DNA of 64,000 nucleotides, taken from an uncultured Acidobacteriota bacterium (lineage in GTDB: Bacteria; Acidobacteriota; Vicinamibacteria; Fen-336). This document shows positions 26,362-35,136 of the stretch, piece after piece. Positions within the stretch are counted from its first letter, which is position 1. The number at the start of each line of letters is the position of its first letter. The notes beneath the pieces are model-generated. The model had not been told where the DNA came from, did no database searches, and worked only from the letters and a program-made list of their open reading frames with translations. The position numbers and the translations under genes are program-made. The DNA lies in contig CADEEV010000004.1 of the NCBI GenBank assembly GCA_902826455.1, positions 62,001 through 126,000 on the forward strand. The letters are read 5' to 3'.

Positions 26362-27638
26362 TGAATGATCCCTTCCTCGCGCAAGACCGAGCCGATCGTC
26401 TGGGTCGCGAACTCGAGCTCGGCCTCGGTGTGGGCGGCGGAGATCGAGATGCGCAGCCGGGACTTGTGCTTCGGGACCGCCGGGTAGGTGACGGGCTGCA
26501 GGTAGAGGCCGCGGTCCTGGATCTTCTCGGCCACCGCGAACACCCGCGCGTCGTTGTTGATGAGCACCGGCATGACCTGGGACGTCGACTTCCCGATGTC
26601 GATGCCCTCTTCCGCGAAACGCCGCCGCATGTAGGCCACGTTGCTCCAGAGCTTCGCGCGCAGCTCCGGCTCGTTCTCCGCGATCTCGAGGCCGGCCTTG
26701 AGGCCCGCCGCGATCATGGGCGCGAGGTTGCACGAGAAGAAGCGCGAGCGGCCGAAGGCGTTCACGTAGTCGATCAGGTCTTTCGAGCCGCACACGAAGC
26801 CGCCCTGGCCGCCCAGGCTCTTCGAGAACGTGCCGAGGTGGAAGTCGACCTCCTTGTCGAGGCCGAAGTGCTCCGCGACGCCGCGGCCGTTCTGGCCGAA
26901 CAGGAACGTCGAGTGGGCCTCGTCGATGAGGATGCGGGCCCCGTGACGCTTCGCGACCTCCACGATCTCGGGCAGCGCGCACACGTCGCCGTCCATGGAG
27001 TAGACGCCCTCGACCACCACGAGCTTCTTGCCCGTGCACTTGAGGAGCTTGCGCTCCAGGTCCATGGGGTTGTTGTGGCGGAAGAACGTGGTCTTGGACT
27101 TCGCGAGGATCGCGCCGTCCACGATCGAGGCGTGGGAGTACTGGTCGAGCAGGATCGAGTCGCCGGCGCGCATCAGGGCCGAGATGAAGCCGACGTTCGC
27201 GCTGTAGCCGGTCGGGAAAAGGATGGCGGCCTCCTTGTCCTTGAAGGAGGCGACCGAGTCCTCGAGCTCCTTGTGGATGTCCAGGGTGCCCGAGAGGATC
27301 GGCGAGCCGGAGGCGCCCAGGCCGTACTTCTCGATGGCGGCGATCGCGGCCTGCTTGACCTCGGGCCGGTAGGAGATGCCCAGGTAGTTGTAGGAGGCCA
27401 GGTTGAGGAGGTCGACCAGCTTCCCGTTCTTGCGGTTCTTGACCGTGACGCGGGTCGTGGGGGCGGTCTGGAGCGGCTCCGAGTACAGGTAGTACCCGTT
27501 CGGGAGGGCCTCCGCGTACCACTCGGAGAACGGCTTCAGCAGGTTCAGGGGATCGTCGCCGGCCCCGTAGTAGAAATTGCTGTAGTCGTACTCGGCGAAG
27601 GCCGTCTTGCCGGCTTCCTTCTTGTGGGCCGCCTCCAT
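26358..27638 (-). CDS. alpha-oxoamine synthase, serine palmitoyltransferase-like
   Basis: The 426-residue PLP enzyme condenses an amino acid with an acyl thioester. The PLP Lys lies in FHLGTFSKSLGGQGGFVCGS at about Lys273; IDEAHSTFLFGQNGRG and YSHASIVDGAILAKS are also family motifs. The TFSKSLG site resembles serine palmitoyltransferase more than KBL or BioF, and a reductase-type SDR lies directly upstream, so a long-chain-base role is likely. GGGAGAGG before ATG 27638 is a good ribosome-binding site. BioF- and KBL-type roles cannot be excluded; no biotin or threonine genes are near. Confidence 0.72.
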   Translation of the reverse strand: MEAAHKKEAGKTAFAEYDYSNFYYGAGDDPLNLLKPFSEWYAEALPNGYYLYSEPLQTAPTTRVTVKNRKNGKLVDLLNLASYNYLGISYRPEVKQAAIAAIEKYGLGASGSPILSGTLDIHKELEDSVASFKDKEAAILFPTGYSANVGFISALMRAGDSILLDQYSHASIVDGAILAKSKTTFFRHNNPMDLERKLLKCTGKKLVVVEGVYSMDGDVCALPEIVEVAKRHGARILIDEAHSTFLFGQNGRGVAEHFGLDKEVDFHLGTFSKSLGGQGGFVCGSKDLIDYVNAFGRSRFFSCNLAPMIAAGLKAGLEIAENEPELRAKLWSNVAYMRRRFAEEGIDIGKSTSQVMPVLINNDARVFAVAEKIQDRGLYLQPVTYPAVPKHKSRLRISISAAHTEAELEFATQTIGSVLREEGIIQ

Positions 27639-27742
27639 GCTTTACCTCTCCCGGCGCCAAACGACGAGGCGCTCACCCCTGAACAGAAGGCGCGATTTTA
27701 GCAGCCGAGGTGCAGGACGGGAAGCCCTCTTCCGAAAAAACC

Positions 27743-28525
27743 CTAGGGCTTGGGCTCGAACATCTTGGCAGCCACATACTTGGAGACGGACTGCGGTGTG
27801 AGTCTCTGGGCCGCGACGGTGGCCCGGTTCAGCCATCCGGTGACGATCCGCTCCTTGCCGCGATCGAGGCCGGCCAAGGACTCGGCCACCACGGCCTCCG
27901 GGGTCTGGGTCGTGGTCTTGTTGAACGGCACCTGGTCCGTCCCGGCCACCTGCTGGAACTCGGTGGCCGTCAGCCCCGGGCACAGCGCCTGGACTCGGAC
28001 CCCGCTCCCCCGCAGCTCGAACGCCACCCCGTCCGTGAAGGACAGGAGGAAGGACTTGCTGGCCGCGTAGGTGGACATGTACGGGACGGGCTGGAAGGCC
28101 GACGTGGACACGACGTTGATGAGGGCGCCTCGCTTGCGGGCCACCATCCCCGGCACGAAGCGCCGGGTCATGAGGACCGTCGCGCGCACGTTGAGGTCCA
28201 GCATGGCCAGGATCCGGTCCTCGGGCTCCTCCACGAAGCGCCCGGTGTGGCCGACGCCGGCGTTGTTCACGAGGGTGTCGACCCCGAGGCCCCGGGCCTC
28301 GAGCGTCGCGGCCAGCTCGGCGACGGCCCGCGGCTGCGCGAGGTCGGCCGCGACAACCGCCACGTACTCGGAGCCTCCCAGCTCGGCGGCCAGGGCCTCG
28401 AGCCGATCGACGCGGCGCGCCACGAGGATCAGGCGCTCCCCCCGAGCCCGAAGCGCCCGGGCGAACGCCGCGCCGATACCCGCCGAGGCGCCGGTGACGA
28501 GAGCCCGCAGGTCCGCGGCGGCCAC
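27743..28525 (-). CDS. short-chain dehydrogenase/reductase
   Basis: The 260-residue classical SDR has the cofactor loop VTGASAGIGAAFARAL (residues about 9-24), NNAGVGHTGRF, and catalytic Ser with YMSTYAASKSFL (Tyr-x3-Lys). It ends with family-typical LCPGLTATEF. Its position between the radical SAM gene and the serine palmitoyltransferase-like gene suggests the 3-keto reduction step of long-chain-base synthesis, as in bacterial ceramide loci. Other fatty-acyl reductions are equally compatible with the fold. A 104-base gap separates it from the next gene, with a T6 tract just after its stop but no strong stem. Confidence 0.82.
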   Translation of the reverse strand: MAAADLRALVTGASAGIGAAFARALRARGERLILVARRVDRLEALAAELGGSEYVAVVAADLAQPRAVAELAATLEARGLGVDTLVNNAGVGHTGRFVEEPEDRILAMLDLNVRATVLMTRRFVPGMVARKRGALINVVSTSAFQPVPYMSTYAASKSFLLSFTDGVAFELRGSGVRVQALCPGLTATEFQQVAGTDQVPFNKTTTQTPEAVVAESLAGLDRGKERIVTGWLNRATVAAQRLTPQSVSKYVAAKMFEPKP

Positions 28526-28534
28526 GCGCGCGCC

Positions 28535-29590
28535 CTAGCCGGCGAGGACGCTGTCGGACGCGGGCGTCGGAGCCGGCACTTCGGCCGCGGCCGGAGCCGT
28601 CGACGGCACGCGCGGCCGGAGCGGCAGCATCGCGATCGCCTTCTGCGGCGAGCGCCAGTTGTCCAGGATCGCCGTCTGCTGGACGCAGTTGACCGTGCAG
28701 TACGCGGCGCACGACTTCTTGGTCCCGTACTCGCGCCGCAGGTCGGCTTTCCCGTAGTCCGCGAGGGGAATGCCGGGCTTGCCGCGCTGCTGCGAGCAAT
28801 AGCTCACGATCCCGCCCTCGTCGACGTAGAGGTAGCGGGCGCCGGCGCGGCAGCTCCACTCGTTCGACACGCCTTTCGCCAGGTTGTCCTGGAAGAAGTG
28901 GTTGAAGCGCAGGATGCCGCTGCGCGAGTACGAGCGCAGCGTCTCGTAGACCTTCATCTCGCGCTCGCCCAGCGGCTTCAACTGGCCGTGGCCGTCGTGG
29001 ATGATGCCGATCGAGCTCATGAAGCCGAGCTCGCGGGCGCGCTTGGCCACCGTCAACGCGTCCTCGGGATTGCGCACGCCGCTGCCCACCACAGAATTGA
29101 TGGCCACCGTGAAGTCGGCGTGCTCGGCGAGCCACTTGAGCTTGGGCTCGAGGAGCCGGAGGCTCTTCATCGAGCTCTCGTCGGGCTCCACGTTGTCGAC
29201 GCTGATCTGCAGGTGGTCGAGGCCCGCGGCATTCAACTGCTCGATGCGCTCGCGGGAGAGGTAGTAGCCGTTCGTGATCAGCGTGACGAACAGGCCGCGC
29301 TGGCGGCCCCGGGCCACCAGCTTGTCGAGGTCGGGGTGCATCATCGGCTCGCCGCCGCTGAACGTCATCACCGCCGTCCCCAGGTCCGCGAGCTTGTCGA
29401 TGCGCGCCAGCAGCGCGTCCGTCGGCACGGGCTTCGAGACCGCGTCGTACTCGTTGCAGTACGCGCAGGAGAGGTTGCAGCGCCGCATCGGGATGAGGTG
29501 GACCAGCACCGGGTGGTGCCGGTCGAGGAGGGCCCAGGCCATCTTGCCCGCGATGCGCAGCGTGCGGTGCAGCCGTGTGGACAGCTTCAT
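28535..29590 (-). CDS. radical SAM protein with C-terminal Cys-rich (SPASM-like) region
   Basis: The 351-residue enzyme has the [4Fe-4S] motif CNLSCAYC (Cys38, Cys42, Cys45), GGEPMMHPDLDKL for SAM binding, and a later Cys cluster including YCSQQRGKPG, CAAYCTVNCVQQ, likely for extra Fe-S clusters. The last 40 residues are Ala/Pro-rich. This architecture modifies peptides, lipids or tRNA; the substrate is not visible. It is the first gene of the minus-strand lipid cluster, 9 bases before the SDR gene. A TGCTATCAT -10-like sequence lies upstream near 29620-29630. A lipid-modifying role is inference. Confidence 0.8.
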   Translation of the reverse strand: MKLSTRLHRTLRIAGKMAWALLDRHHPVLVHLIPMRRCNLSCAYCNEYDAVSKPVPTDALLARIDKLADLGTAVMTFSGGEPMMHPDLDKLVARGRQRGLFVTLITNGYYLSRERIEQLNAAGLDHLQISVDNVEPDESSMKSLRLLEPKLKWLAEHADFTVAINSVVGSGVRNPEDALTVAKRARELGFMSSIGIIHDGHGQLKPLGEREMKVYETLRSYSRSGILRFNHFFQDNLAKGVSNEWSCRAGARYLYVDEGGIVSYCSQQRGKPGIPLADYGKADLRREYGTKKSCAAYCTVNCVQQTAILDNWRSPQKAIAMLPLRPRVPSTAPAAAEVPAPTPASDSVLAG

Positions 29591-29702
29591 TGGGGGATCG
29601 CCATCGCGGGTAAGGGCGGGATGATAGCAGAAAGTCCGCCGATTCCTTGCGCCGCTTCTCCTTCGCGGTTAATCTCTTGCGTTCCGGAGAGGCGACTCGA
29701 GC

Positions 29703-30809
29703 ATGGCAAACCTGGCCGCAGCCAACGTGATGCACCGCAAGACCCGCACGGCGGTGTCCGTGTTCGCGGTGGCCATGGAAGTCGCGATGGTCATGATCCT
29801 GGTCGGGATGGCGAACGGCACCCTCGGCGACATCGCCGGCCGATTGCAGAACGTGGGCGCCGACGTGCTGTTCCAGCCCCCCGACGCCTCCTTGATCCTG
29901 GGCGCCACGAGCGCCGTGATGCCGGTCAAGTTCGTCGACCTGATGCGCGAGGTCGAGGGCGTGAAGGACGTGGCGCCCGTGCTCAACTGGCACGTCTCGC
30001 AGATCAAGGGCGAGTCCCGCGCGGTCAACCTGTGGGCCGTCGACTACCCTTCCTTCAGCCGGATCTCCGGGGGCCTCGACCTCGTCTCGGGGCACGCGCT
30101 CCAGGGACCGGACGAGCTGATGATGGACACGGTGCTGGCCAACGCCACGGGGATCAAGGCCGGCGACGCGCTGCACATGCTGAACCGCGACTTCCGCGTG
30201 GCGGGGATCTTCCGCGCCGGCGCCGGCGGCCGTCTGTATGCCCGCCTCGAGGACATCCAGGCCGCGATCGGGACGCCCGACAAGGCGTCGTTCTTCCTGA
30301 TCAAGGGCACGTCCGCCCTGGCCGCGGACCGCCTCACGGAAGCCCTCCAGGCTCGTTTCAAGGGCTACAAGATCACGCCCATGGCCCAGGTCTCCAAGGT
30401 CATGCAGCAGAACGCCGTGGGACTCGAGCAGTTCAAGACCGCGCTCACGGGCATGGCGGTCGTGATCTCCTTCCTGGTGGTGCTGCTCGCGATGTACACG
30501 ACGATCATCGAGCGCACCCGCGAGATCGGGATCCTGCGGGCGATCGGGGCGGGACAGGCCACGGTCGTGCGGCTGGTCGTGACCGAGAGCTTCCTGATCT
30601 GCGCGGCCGGCGTCGTGGTCGGCATGGCGCTGGCCGTGGGCACCGCGCTCTACCTGCCCCGGATCTTCCCGACCCTCGCGGTCACCCTGAGCCGGGAGTG
30701 GGCCGCGATCGCGGCGGCGCTCGGCATCGCGGGGGGCCTGCTGGGCTCGATCTACCCTGCCGTCAAGGCGGCCCGGATGGACCCCATCCAGGCCCTCAAC
30801 TTCGAATGA
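29703..30809 (+). CDS. ABC transporter permease, MacB/FtsX type
   Basis: The 368-residue membrane protein has an N-terminal TM segment (about residues 18-38), a long periplasmic domain (about 40-240, including the MacB-like RVAGIFRAGAGGRLYARL), and three C-terminal TM segments (about 255-280, 300-325, 335-355). It ends YPAVKAARMDPIQALNFE, the FtsX C-terminal motif. ERTREIGILRAIGAG is the coupling helix typical of MacB-type permeases. No ATPase lies beside it. GGAGAGG precedes ATG 29703. It diverges from the radical SAM gene and is followed by a methyltransferase gene. Confidence 0.87.
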   Translation: MANLAAANVMHRKTRTAVSVFAVAMEVAMVMILVGMANGTLGDIAGRLQNVGADVLFQPPDASLILGATSAVMPVKFVDLMREVEGVKDVAPVLNWHVSQIKGESRAVNLWAVDYPSFSRISGGLDLVSGHALQGPDELMMDTVLANATGIKAGDALHMLNRDFRVAGIFRAGAGGRLYARLEDIQAAIGTPDKASFFLIKGTSALAADRLTEALQARFKGYKITPMAQVSKVMQQNAVGLEQFKTALTGMAVVISFLVVLLAMYTTIIERTREIGILRAIGAGQATVVRLVVTESFLICAAGVVVGMALAVGTALYLPRIFPTLAVTLSREWAAIAAALGIAGGLLGSIYPAVKAARMDPIQALNFE

Positions 30810-30823
30810 GGCCCCGCTAGTCG

Positions 30824-31429
30824 ATGTCAATGTTCGCGAAGCTCGTGGAGCGCGTCTCCGACAACCCGGTCCTGTTCATCTTCTTCCGCAGCCTGCTGGA
30901 GAGCGACTTCAAGGCCATCCGCAGCGTGATCCGCCGCGACCTCGCCCTCGGTGGGAAGCTGAGCAGCCTGGACCTCGCCTGCGGTCCGGGGGCGTTCGCC
31001 GACCTGTTCGCGGGCGACGACTACGTGGGCGTCGACCTGAACGCCCGCTACATCGACTACGCGCGGCGTCACCGCCAGGGCAGCTTCGTCGTGGGCGACG
31101 CGCGCGCGGTCGAGCTCCCGGACGGCCGCTTCGACCAGATCCTGATCTTCGGCCTGCTCCATCACCTCGACGACGCGTCCGTGCGCTCCGTGCTCAAGGA
31201 GTCGAAGCGGATGCTGAAGCCCGGCGGCCGGATCCTCGCGATCGAGGACATCCCGGCGCGCTCGAAGCTGAACGTGATCGGCCACCTGCTCCACAACATC
31301 GAGAACGGCGAGCATATCCGGCCGAGCGAGGAGTACCGCAAGCTCTACGCCGAAACGCTCACCGTGGCGCGCGAGGAGGTCCTGCGCAGCGGGATCTGCG
31401 ACTACTACGCGGCGGTCCTTACTCCTTAA
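30824..31429 (+). CDS. class I SAM-dependent methyltransferase
   Basis: The 201-residue protein has the SAM-binding core LSSLDLACGPGAFADLF, DLNARYIDYARR, ILIFGLLHHLDDASVRSVL and MLKPGGRILAIED, a UbiE/type 11 pattern. The acceptor is unknown. It follows the permease by 14 bases. Its TAA at 31427-31429 runs directly into the open frame of the next membrane protein, which lacks a canonical start. A frameshift in either gene cannot be excluded from this sequence alone. Confidence 0.85.
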   Translation: MSMFAKLVERVSDNPVLFIFFRSLLESDFKAIRSVIRRDLALGGKLSSLDLACGPGAFADLFAGDDYVGVDLNARYIDYARRHRQGSFVVGDARAVELPDGRFDQILIFGLLHHLDDASVRSVLKESKRMLKPGGRILAIEDIPARSKLNVIGHLLHNIENGEHIRPSEEYRKLYAETLTVAREEVLRSGICDYYAAVLTP

Positions 31430-31484
31430 GACCGGGCTCGTCCTGCTGGCGACGCTGCTGGGCGGGCTCACCCCGGCCATCGGC

Positions 31485-33434
31485 GTGTCGCTGGCGCGCG
31501 TCGCCGTCTTCAAGCTCGGTCCCAACGACACCGAGCACCTGCGCGGCTTCCGGGACGACTGGGAACGGGACGGCGCCACCATCTTCCGTTGGACGACCCC
31601 TTCGGCCCGCATCGACCTTCCCCTTCATGTAAAGGGTGAGGGTTTGCGGCTCAGGCTGCGGGCCCGTCGGCATTTCGTCGAGCCCGCCCAGGTGCGGCTC
31701 GGACTCGAGGGCCGGACCATCGGCGTCTTCGCCATCCAGGCCAACGACCGCGAACCCTATCGCATCTACGAGTTCGCCCTGCCTCCGCTCGAGGGCCAGC
31801 ACCGCTTCGCGCTGTCGATCGAGTCGTCGTCCGAGAACCCCCGGCCGCTCGGCCTGGCCCTGGACTGGATCGAGATCGTGACCCCCGAGCGGCGTGCCTT
31901 CGCCCTCGCTCCGGCGGCAGCCCTTCGCGGCGCCGTCGTGGGTCTCGTCGCGGTCGCGGCTCCCGTGCTCGCCGGTGGCAGCCTCGCTCTCGCCGGTGCT
32001 CACGGCGCTCTCGTCGTCCTGGCCCTGCTGGCCGGCGCCGCGGCCGATCCCCTGGCCGTGGAGCGCATCCTGAGAAACGGGACTGGCCCCTACGCGATCG
32101 CCGGCCTCCTCGCGTGCGTGCTCCTGTACGCCTTCCGCGGTGCGGGAGCCTTCACCGCCGATGCCCGCGGACCGTGGCGGCGCTCGGCCCTGGCGGTGCT
32201 GGTCCTGCTGGCCGTCGCGCTGCGCCTAGCCCTGCTCCTCCACCCGCGCTTCTACTATCCCGACGTGCGCATCCACGGCCTCTTCGTACGGGAGCTCGCG
32301 CGCACCGGGTTCGTCGCGTTCATGGAACACTTCACGGACAACCAGTTCCGCTACAGCCTCGGGCTTCAGTTCGAGAGCGGGCACTGGTACGCCTTCCCTT
32401 ATCCGCCGGTCTTCTACCTGCTGTGCGGACCCTTGGTGACCCTGTTCCGGTACTCGCCGGAGGTGGCAGCCGCGATCCTGCCCTCCGTCGTCAACGGCCT
32501 CGAGGTGCTGGCGGTCTTCGCGATCGCGCGGCTGCTGGGTCTCGCCGCCGGCTCGGCGCTGGCCGCGGCGGCAACGGTCCCCCTCCTGCCATTGCTGCTC
32601 GTCCGGCTCTCCCTCGCCTACTTCCCCGCCATCACGGGCCATGGCGTCGACGTGCTCGTGATCCTGGCGGTGCTCGCGTTCGCGCCCCGTTTCCAGCGCG
32701 CGCCGGCCATCGTGACGATTGCTGGCCTCGTCGCGCTCGCGTTGCTGACGTACACGCAGTCCCTCGTCAACCTCGGGCTCCTGCTGCCGCTGTTCCTGCT
32801 CCTGCAGCTCTTCTTCGACCGCGGGCCGGGCGCATGGCGTCGCCACGGCGCCTTCGCACTCGCGGGAGCGCTCGGAGCGCTGCTCGCCGTCGGCGTATTC
32901 TACGGCCGCTACGTCCCCGTCTTCGTCGACATGCAGGGCGGCGTGCCGATGGCCGGAGAGGCGATCGTGCTCGAGCGCCTGGAACGTCTGCATGCGGTGC
33001 AACCGGAAGCGAACGTCGAAGAGCACGACGATCCGTACGCACAGCCCAACACGGATCTCTGGCGCGGCGTGCGCAAGGCGGGCTATCGCGTCTGGATCTT
33101 CTACGGGCCGCTGGCGATCGCGATCGCGATCGGTTTTCTAATGCTGATCAAAAGATCCGAGCCGATGCTCGCGCGCTTCGTGTGGGCGTGGGGCGCCAGC
33201 TTCGTCCTGATCTGCATCGGTTCCGGGGGATTCCCCGGGCCGAACCTTTTGCGATACGCGAAGGAACTGGAGCTGGTCGCGCCGCTGTGCGGGATCGCGA
33301 TCGCGATCGTGGGCGCGTGGCTCGCCGCGCGCTCGCGTCTGGCTGCAGTGCTCTACGCGGCAGGCGCGCTCGCGTACGGTGTGATGCGCTTGCTGACGAT
33401 CTGGAGCGAGCGCGTCACGACCCTGACGCGCTGA
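31485..33434 (+). CDS. multi-span GT-C-like membrane glycosyltransferase
   Basis: The 649-residue product (from GTG 31485) has an extracytoplasmic beta-rich part at residues about 5-130, then about ten or more TM helices. The loop after an early TM carries FYYPDVRIHGLFVRELARTG, matching the acidic first-loop motif of GT-C glycosyltransferases, and YAFPYPPVFYLLCGP is typical of PMT-like proteins. It probably transfers a sugar from a polyprenyl donor. The frame remains open upstream to the methyltransferase and encodes KTGLVLLATLLGGLTPAI, a likely membrane anchor, so the true start may be non-canonical or lost to a frameshift. No Shine-Dalgarno sequence precedes GTG 31485. Confidence 0.72.
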   Translation: MSLARVAVFKLGPNDTEHLRGFRDDWERDGATIFRWTTPSARIDLPLHVKGEGLRLRLRARRHFVEPAQVRLGLEGRTIGVFAIQANDREPYRIYEFALPPLEGQHRFALSIESSSENPRPLGLALDWIEIVTPERRAFALAPAAALRGAVVGLVAVAAPVLAGGSLALAGAHGALVVLALLAGAAADPLAVERILRNGTGPYAIAGLLACVLLYAFRGAGAFTADARGPWRRSALAVLVLLAVALRLALLLHPRFYYPDVRIHGLFVRELARTGFVAFMEHFTDNQFRYSLGLQFESGHWYAFPYPPVFYLLCGPLVTLFRYSPEVAAAILPSVVNGLEVLAVFAIARLLGLAAGSALAAAATVPLLPLLLVRLSLAYFPAITGHGVDVLVILAVLAFAPRFQRAPAIVTIAGLVALALLTYTQSLVNLGLLLPLFLLLQLFFDRGPGAWRRHGAFALAGALGALLAVGVFYGRYVPVFVDMQGGVPMAGEAIVLERLERLHAVQPEANVEEHDDPYAQPNTDLWRGVRKAGYRVWIFYGPLAIAIAIGFLMLIKRSEPMLARFVWAWGASFVLICIGSGGFPGPNLLRYAKELELVAPLCGIAIAIVGAWLAARSRLAAVLYAAGALAYGVMRLLTIWSERVTTLTR

Positions 33435-33440
33435 CGGTCG

Positions 33441-34283
33441 CTAGCCCTCGTCGTTCATCAGTTCCTCGATGATCGCTTGCAGTGCGTGCACGATCTCCTC
33501 GCGAGGAACCTGCGCCTTCTTGAACTGGAGCGAGAGCGCGAAGCTCTTCTCCCGGGGCTGGTATTTGAAGACGAAGTGCTTCGGGCGGCCGCGCTGAGGC
33601 TTGGCCTTCTCTTCCTTGACCACGCGCCGTGCCGCCTCGCGGGTGAAGCCTTCGGTCTGGAGACGCTCGATCAGCGCCACCATTTTCTGAGGATCGCCCT
33701 GGCGAACGATCTGCAAGAGCAACGACTTACCGTGAATGTCGGCCAGCCGACAGAGCTGCCGAACCTCTTCTGGCATCGCGGTCAGGGATAGCGTTTCCGT
33801 GAGTCCCGTGCGGCTCTTTCCGAGCCTCTCGGCCATCTTCTCGTGGGTGTAGCCATACGTCTCGGTGAGGATCCTCAAGGCATCCGCTTCCTCGAACGCG
33901 CTCAGGTCCTTGCGCTGAAGGTTCTCGATCAGCGCGAGCTCCATCGTCTCCGCATCGGAGCTGTCGCGGACGACGCAGGGGATCTCCGCGATCCCGACTT
34001 CCTGAGCCGCGCGGAAGCGGCGCTCACCCGCGATGATCTGGAACCGGCTTCCGACGGGCCGCACCAGGATCGGCTCGAGGATGCCTTTCTCGCGCAGCGA
34101 CGACACCAGCTCCGAGAGATCGCCCATCGCCTGTCGTGGCTGGTTGGGATTGGGGTCGATGTCTTCGATGGGCACGAGCTGGCCGAAGGGCTGGCCGCTG
34201 GGACGCGTGAGCTGATCCACGTAGTGCGTGTCGTGGCGCATGCGCAGGGTTTCGGGCAGGCCGGAGCGCCGGATGCTAGACAC
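33441..34283 (-). CDS. parB: chromosome partitioning protein ParB
   Basis: The 280-residue ParB/Spo0J protein contains the CTPase/clamp region with GERRFRAAQEVG and IENLQRKDLSAFEEADAL, then a HTH domain (MAERLGKSRTGLTETLSL). The C-terminus with FALSLQFKKAQVPREEIV is not the usual ParB dimer domain. It starts at GTG 34283 and overlaps parA by 8 bases. ParB binds parS sites and loads condensin near the origin. I did not find a canonical TGTTCCACGTGGAACA-like site in this window. Confidence 0.9.
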   Translation of the reverse strand: MSSIRRSGLPETLRMRHDTHYVDQLTRPSGQPFGQLVPIEDIDPNPNQPRQAMGDLSELVSSLREKGILEPILVRPVGSRFQIIAGERRFRAAQEVGIAEIPCVVRDSSDAETMELALIENLQRKDLSAFEEADALRILTETYGYTHEKMAERLGKSRTGLTETLSLTAMPEEVRQLCRLADIHGKSLLLQIVRQGDPQKMVALIERLQTEGFTREAARRVVKEEKAKPQRGRPKHFVFKYQPREKSFALSLQFKKAQVPREEIVHALQAIIEELMNDEG

Positions 34284-35031
34284 GTTCGATGACCTCCTCG
34301 CAGAGCCGGTAGTACTCGTACGCGCCGGTGGACTGCGGAGCGAAAGTGAAGATCGACTCGCGGTGCGCGGGGCTCTCTTCGAGGCGGATGCTCTTGCTGA
34401 TCGTGGTCTGGAAGATACGATCCCCGAAGACGTCGGCGATCGCCTTCTGGACGTCGCGCGCGAGCGTCGTGCGCTTGTCGTGCAGCGTGATCACGGCTCC
34501 GAGCAGCTTCAGGTTCGGGTTGGGCCGCGAGCGGATGCGCTCCACCGTCTCGAGCAGGTCGTCCGTGCCCTCGAGCGCGAAATAGCTGGACTGGACCGGC
34601 ACCAGCAGGTGGGTGGCGGCCACGAGGGCGTTCACCGTGATCAGGCCGAGCGCAGGAGGCGTGTCGATCACGACGAACTCGTAGGTGTCCTTCACCGCAT
34701 CGAGCTTGTCCTTCAACCGGAAGTGCGCGTCGAGCTCGCCCACCAGCTTGGCTTCGAGCTTCGCGAGTGCGATGCGCGAGGGCGCCAGGTCCAGGTTCGG
34801 AACCTTGCTCGGAACCACGACGTCGGCGATCGGCAGGCCGTCGCCGATCACGTCGTACATCGACTTCTGCAACGCGCGAATGTCGACGTAGGTCATGGAG
34901 GAGTTCGCCTGCGGATCCAGGTCGATGAGCAGCGTGCGACGTCCACGCATGGCGAGCGCGGCGGCCAGGTTGATCGCTGTGGTGGTCTTCCCGACGCCGC
35001 CCTTCTGGTTCGCGATCGCGATGACGATCAA
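34276..35031 (-). CDS. parA: chromosome partitioning ATPase ParA
   Basis: The 251-residue ParA/Soj P-loop protein has the deviant Walker A KGGVGKTT (residues 10-17), IDLDPQANSS, and VVIDTPPALGLITVNAL. No N-terminal HTH is present, so it is the chromosomal Soj type. TTG 35031 gives the standard MIVIAIANQKGG start. It works with ParB in origin segregation. The gap upstream (35032-35136) shows no parS site. Confidence 0.93.
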   Translation of the reverse strand: MIVIAIANQKGGVGKTTTAINLAAALAMRGRRTLLIDLDPQANSSMTYVDIRALQKSMYDVIGDGLPIADVVVPSKVPNLDLAPSRIALAKLEAKLVGELDAHFRLKDKLDAVKDTYEFVVIDTPPALGLITVNALVAATHLLVPVQSSYFALEGTDDLLETVERIRSRPNPNLKLLGAVITLHDKRTTLARDVQKAIADVFGDRIFQTTISKSIRLEESPAHRESIFTFAPQSTGAYEYYRLCEEVIERV

Positions 35032-35136
35032 CGGAGCCTCGGAGGGGGAGAAATCATGGGGCTGTCGGGATCTTAGGCAAAGGCACGACGGTGGGTCAAG
35101 GACGAACGTCCCGGAGGCGCGCCGGGGTGGCGCGAC

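Noticed and set aside
27720-27760. T6 tract after the SDR stop as an intrinsic terminator
   Set aside because: The preceding stem possibilities (CCCTAGGG) are too short to form a stable hairpin with a loop.
27642-30830. A 1062-codon minus-strand frame
   Set aside because: It crosses several real genes on both strands in a different frame and has repetitive His/Arg/Gly content typical of antisense frames.
33115-33310. Repeated GCGATC units near 33117-33133 and 33296-33310
   Set aside because: They encode Ala-Ile alternations in membrane helices of the GT-C-like protein and are explained by codon use.
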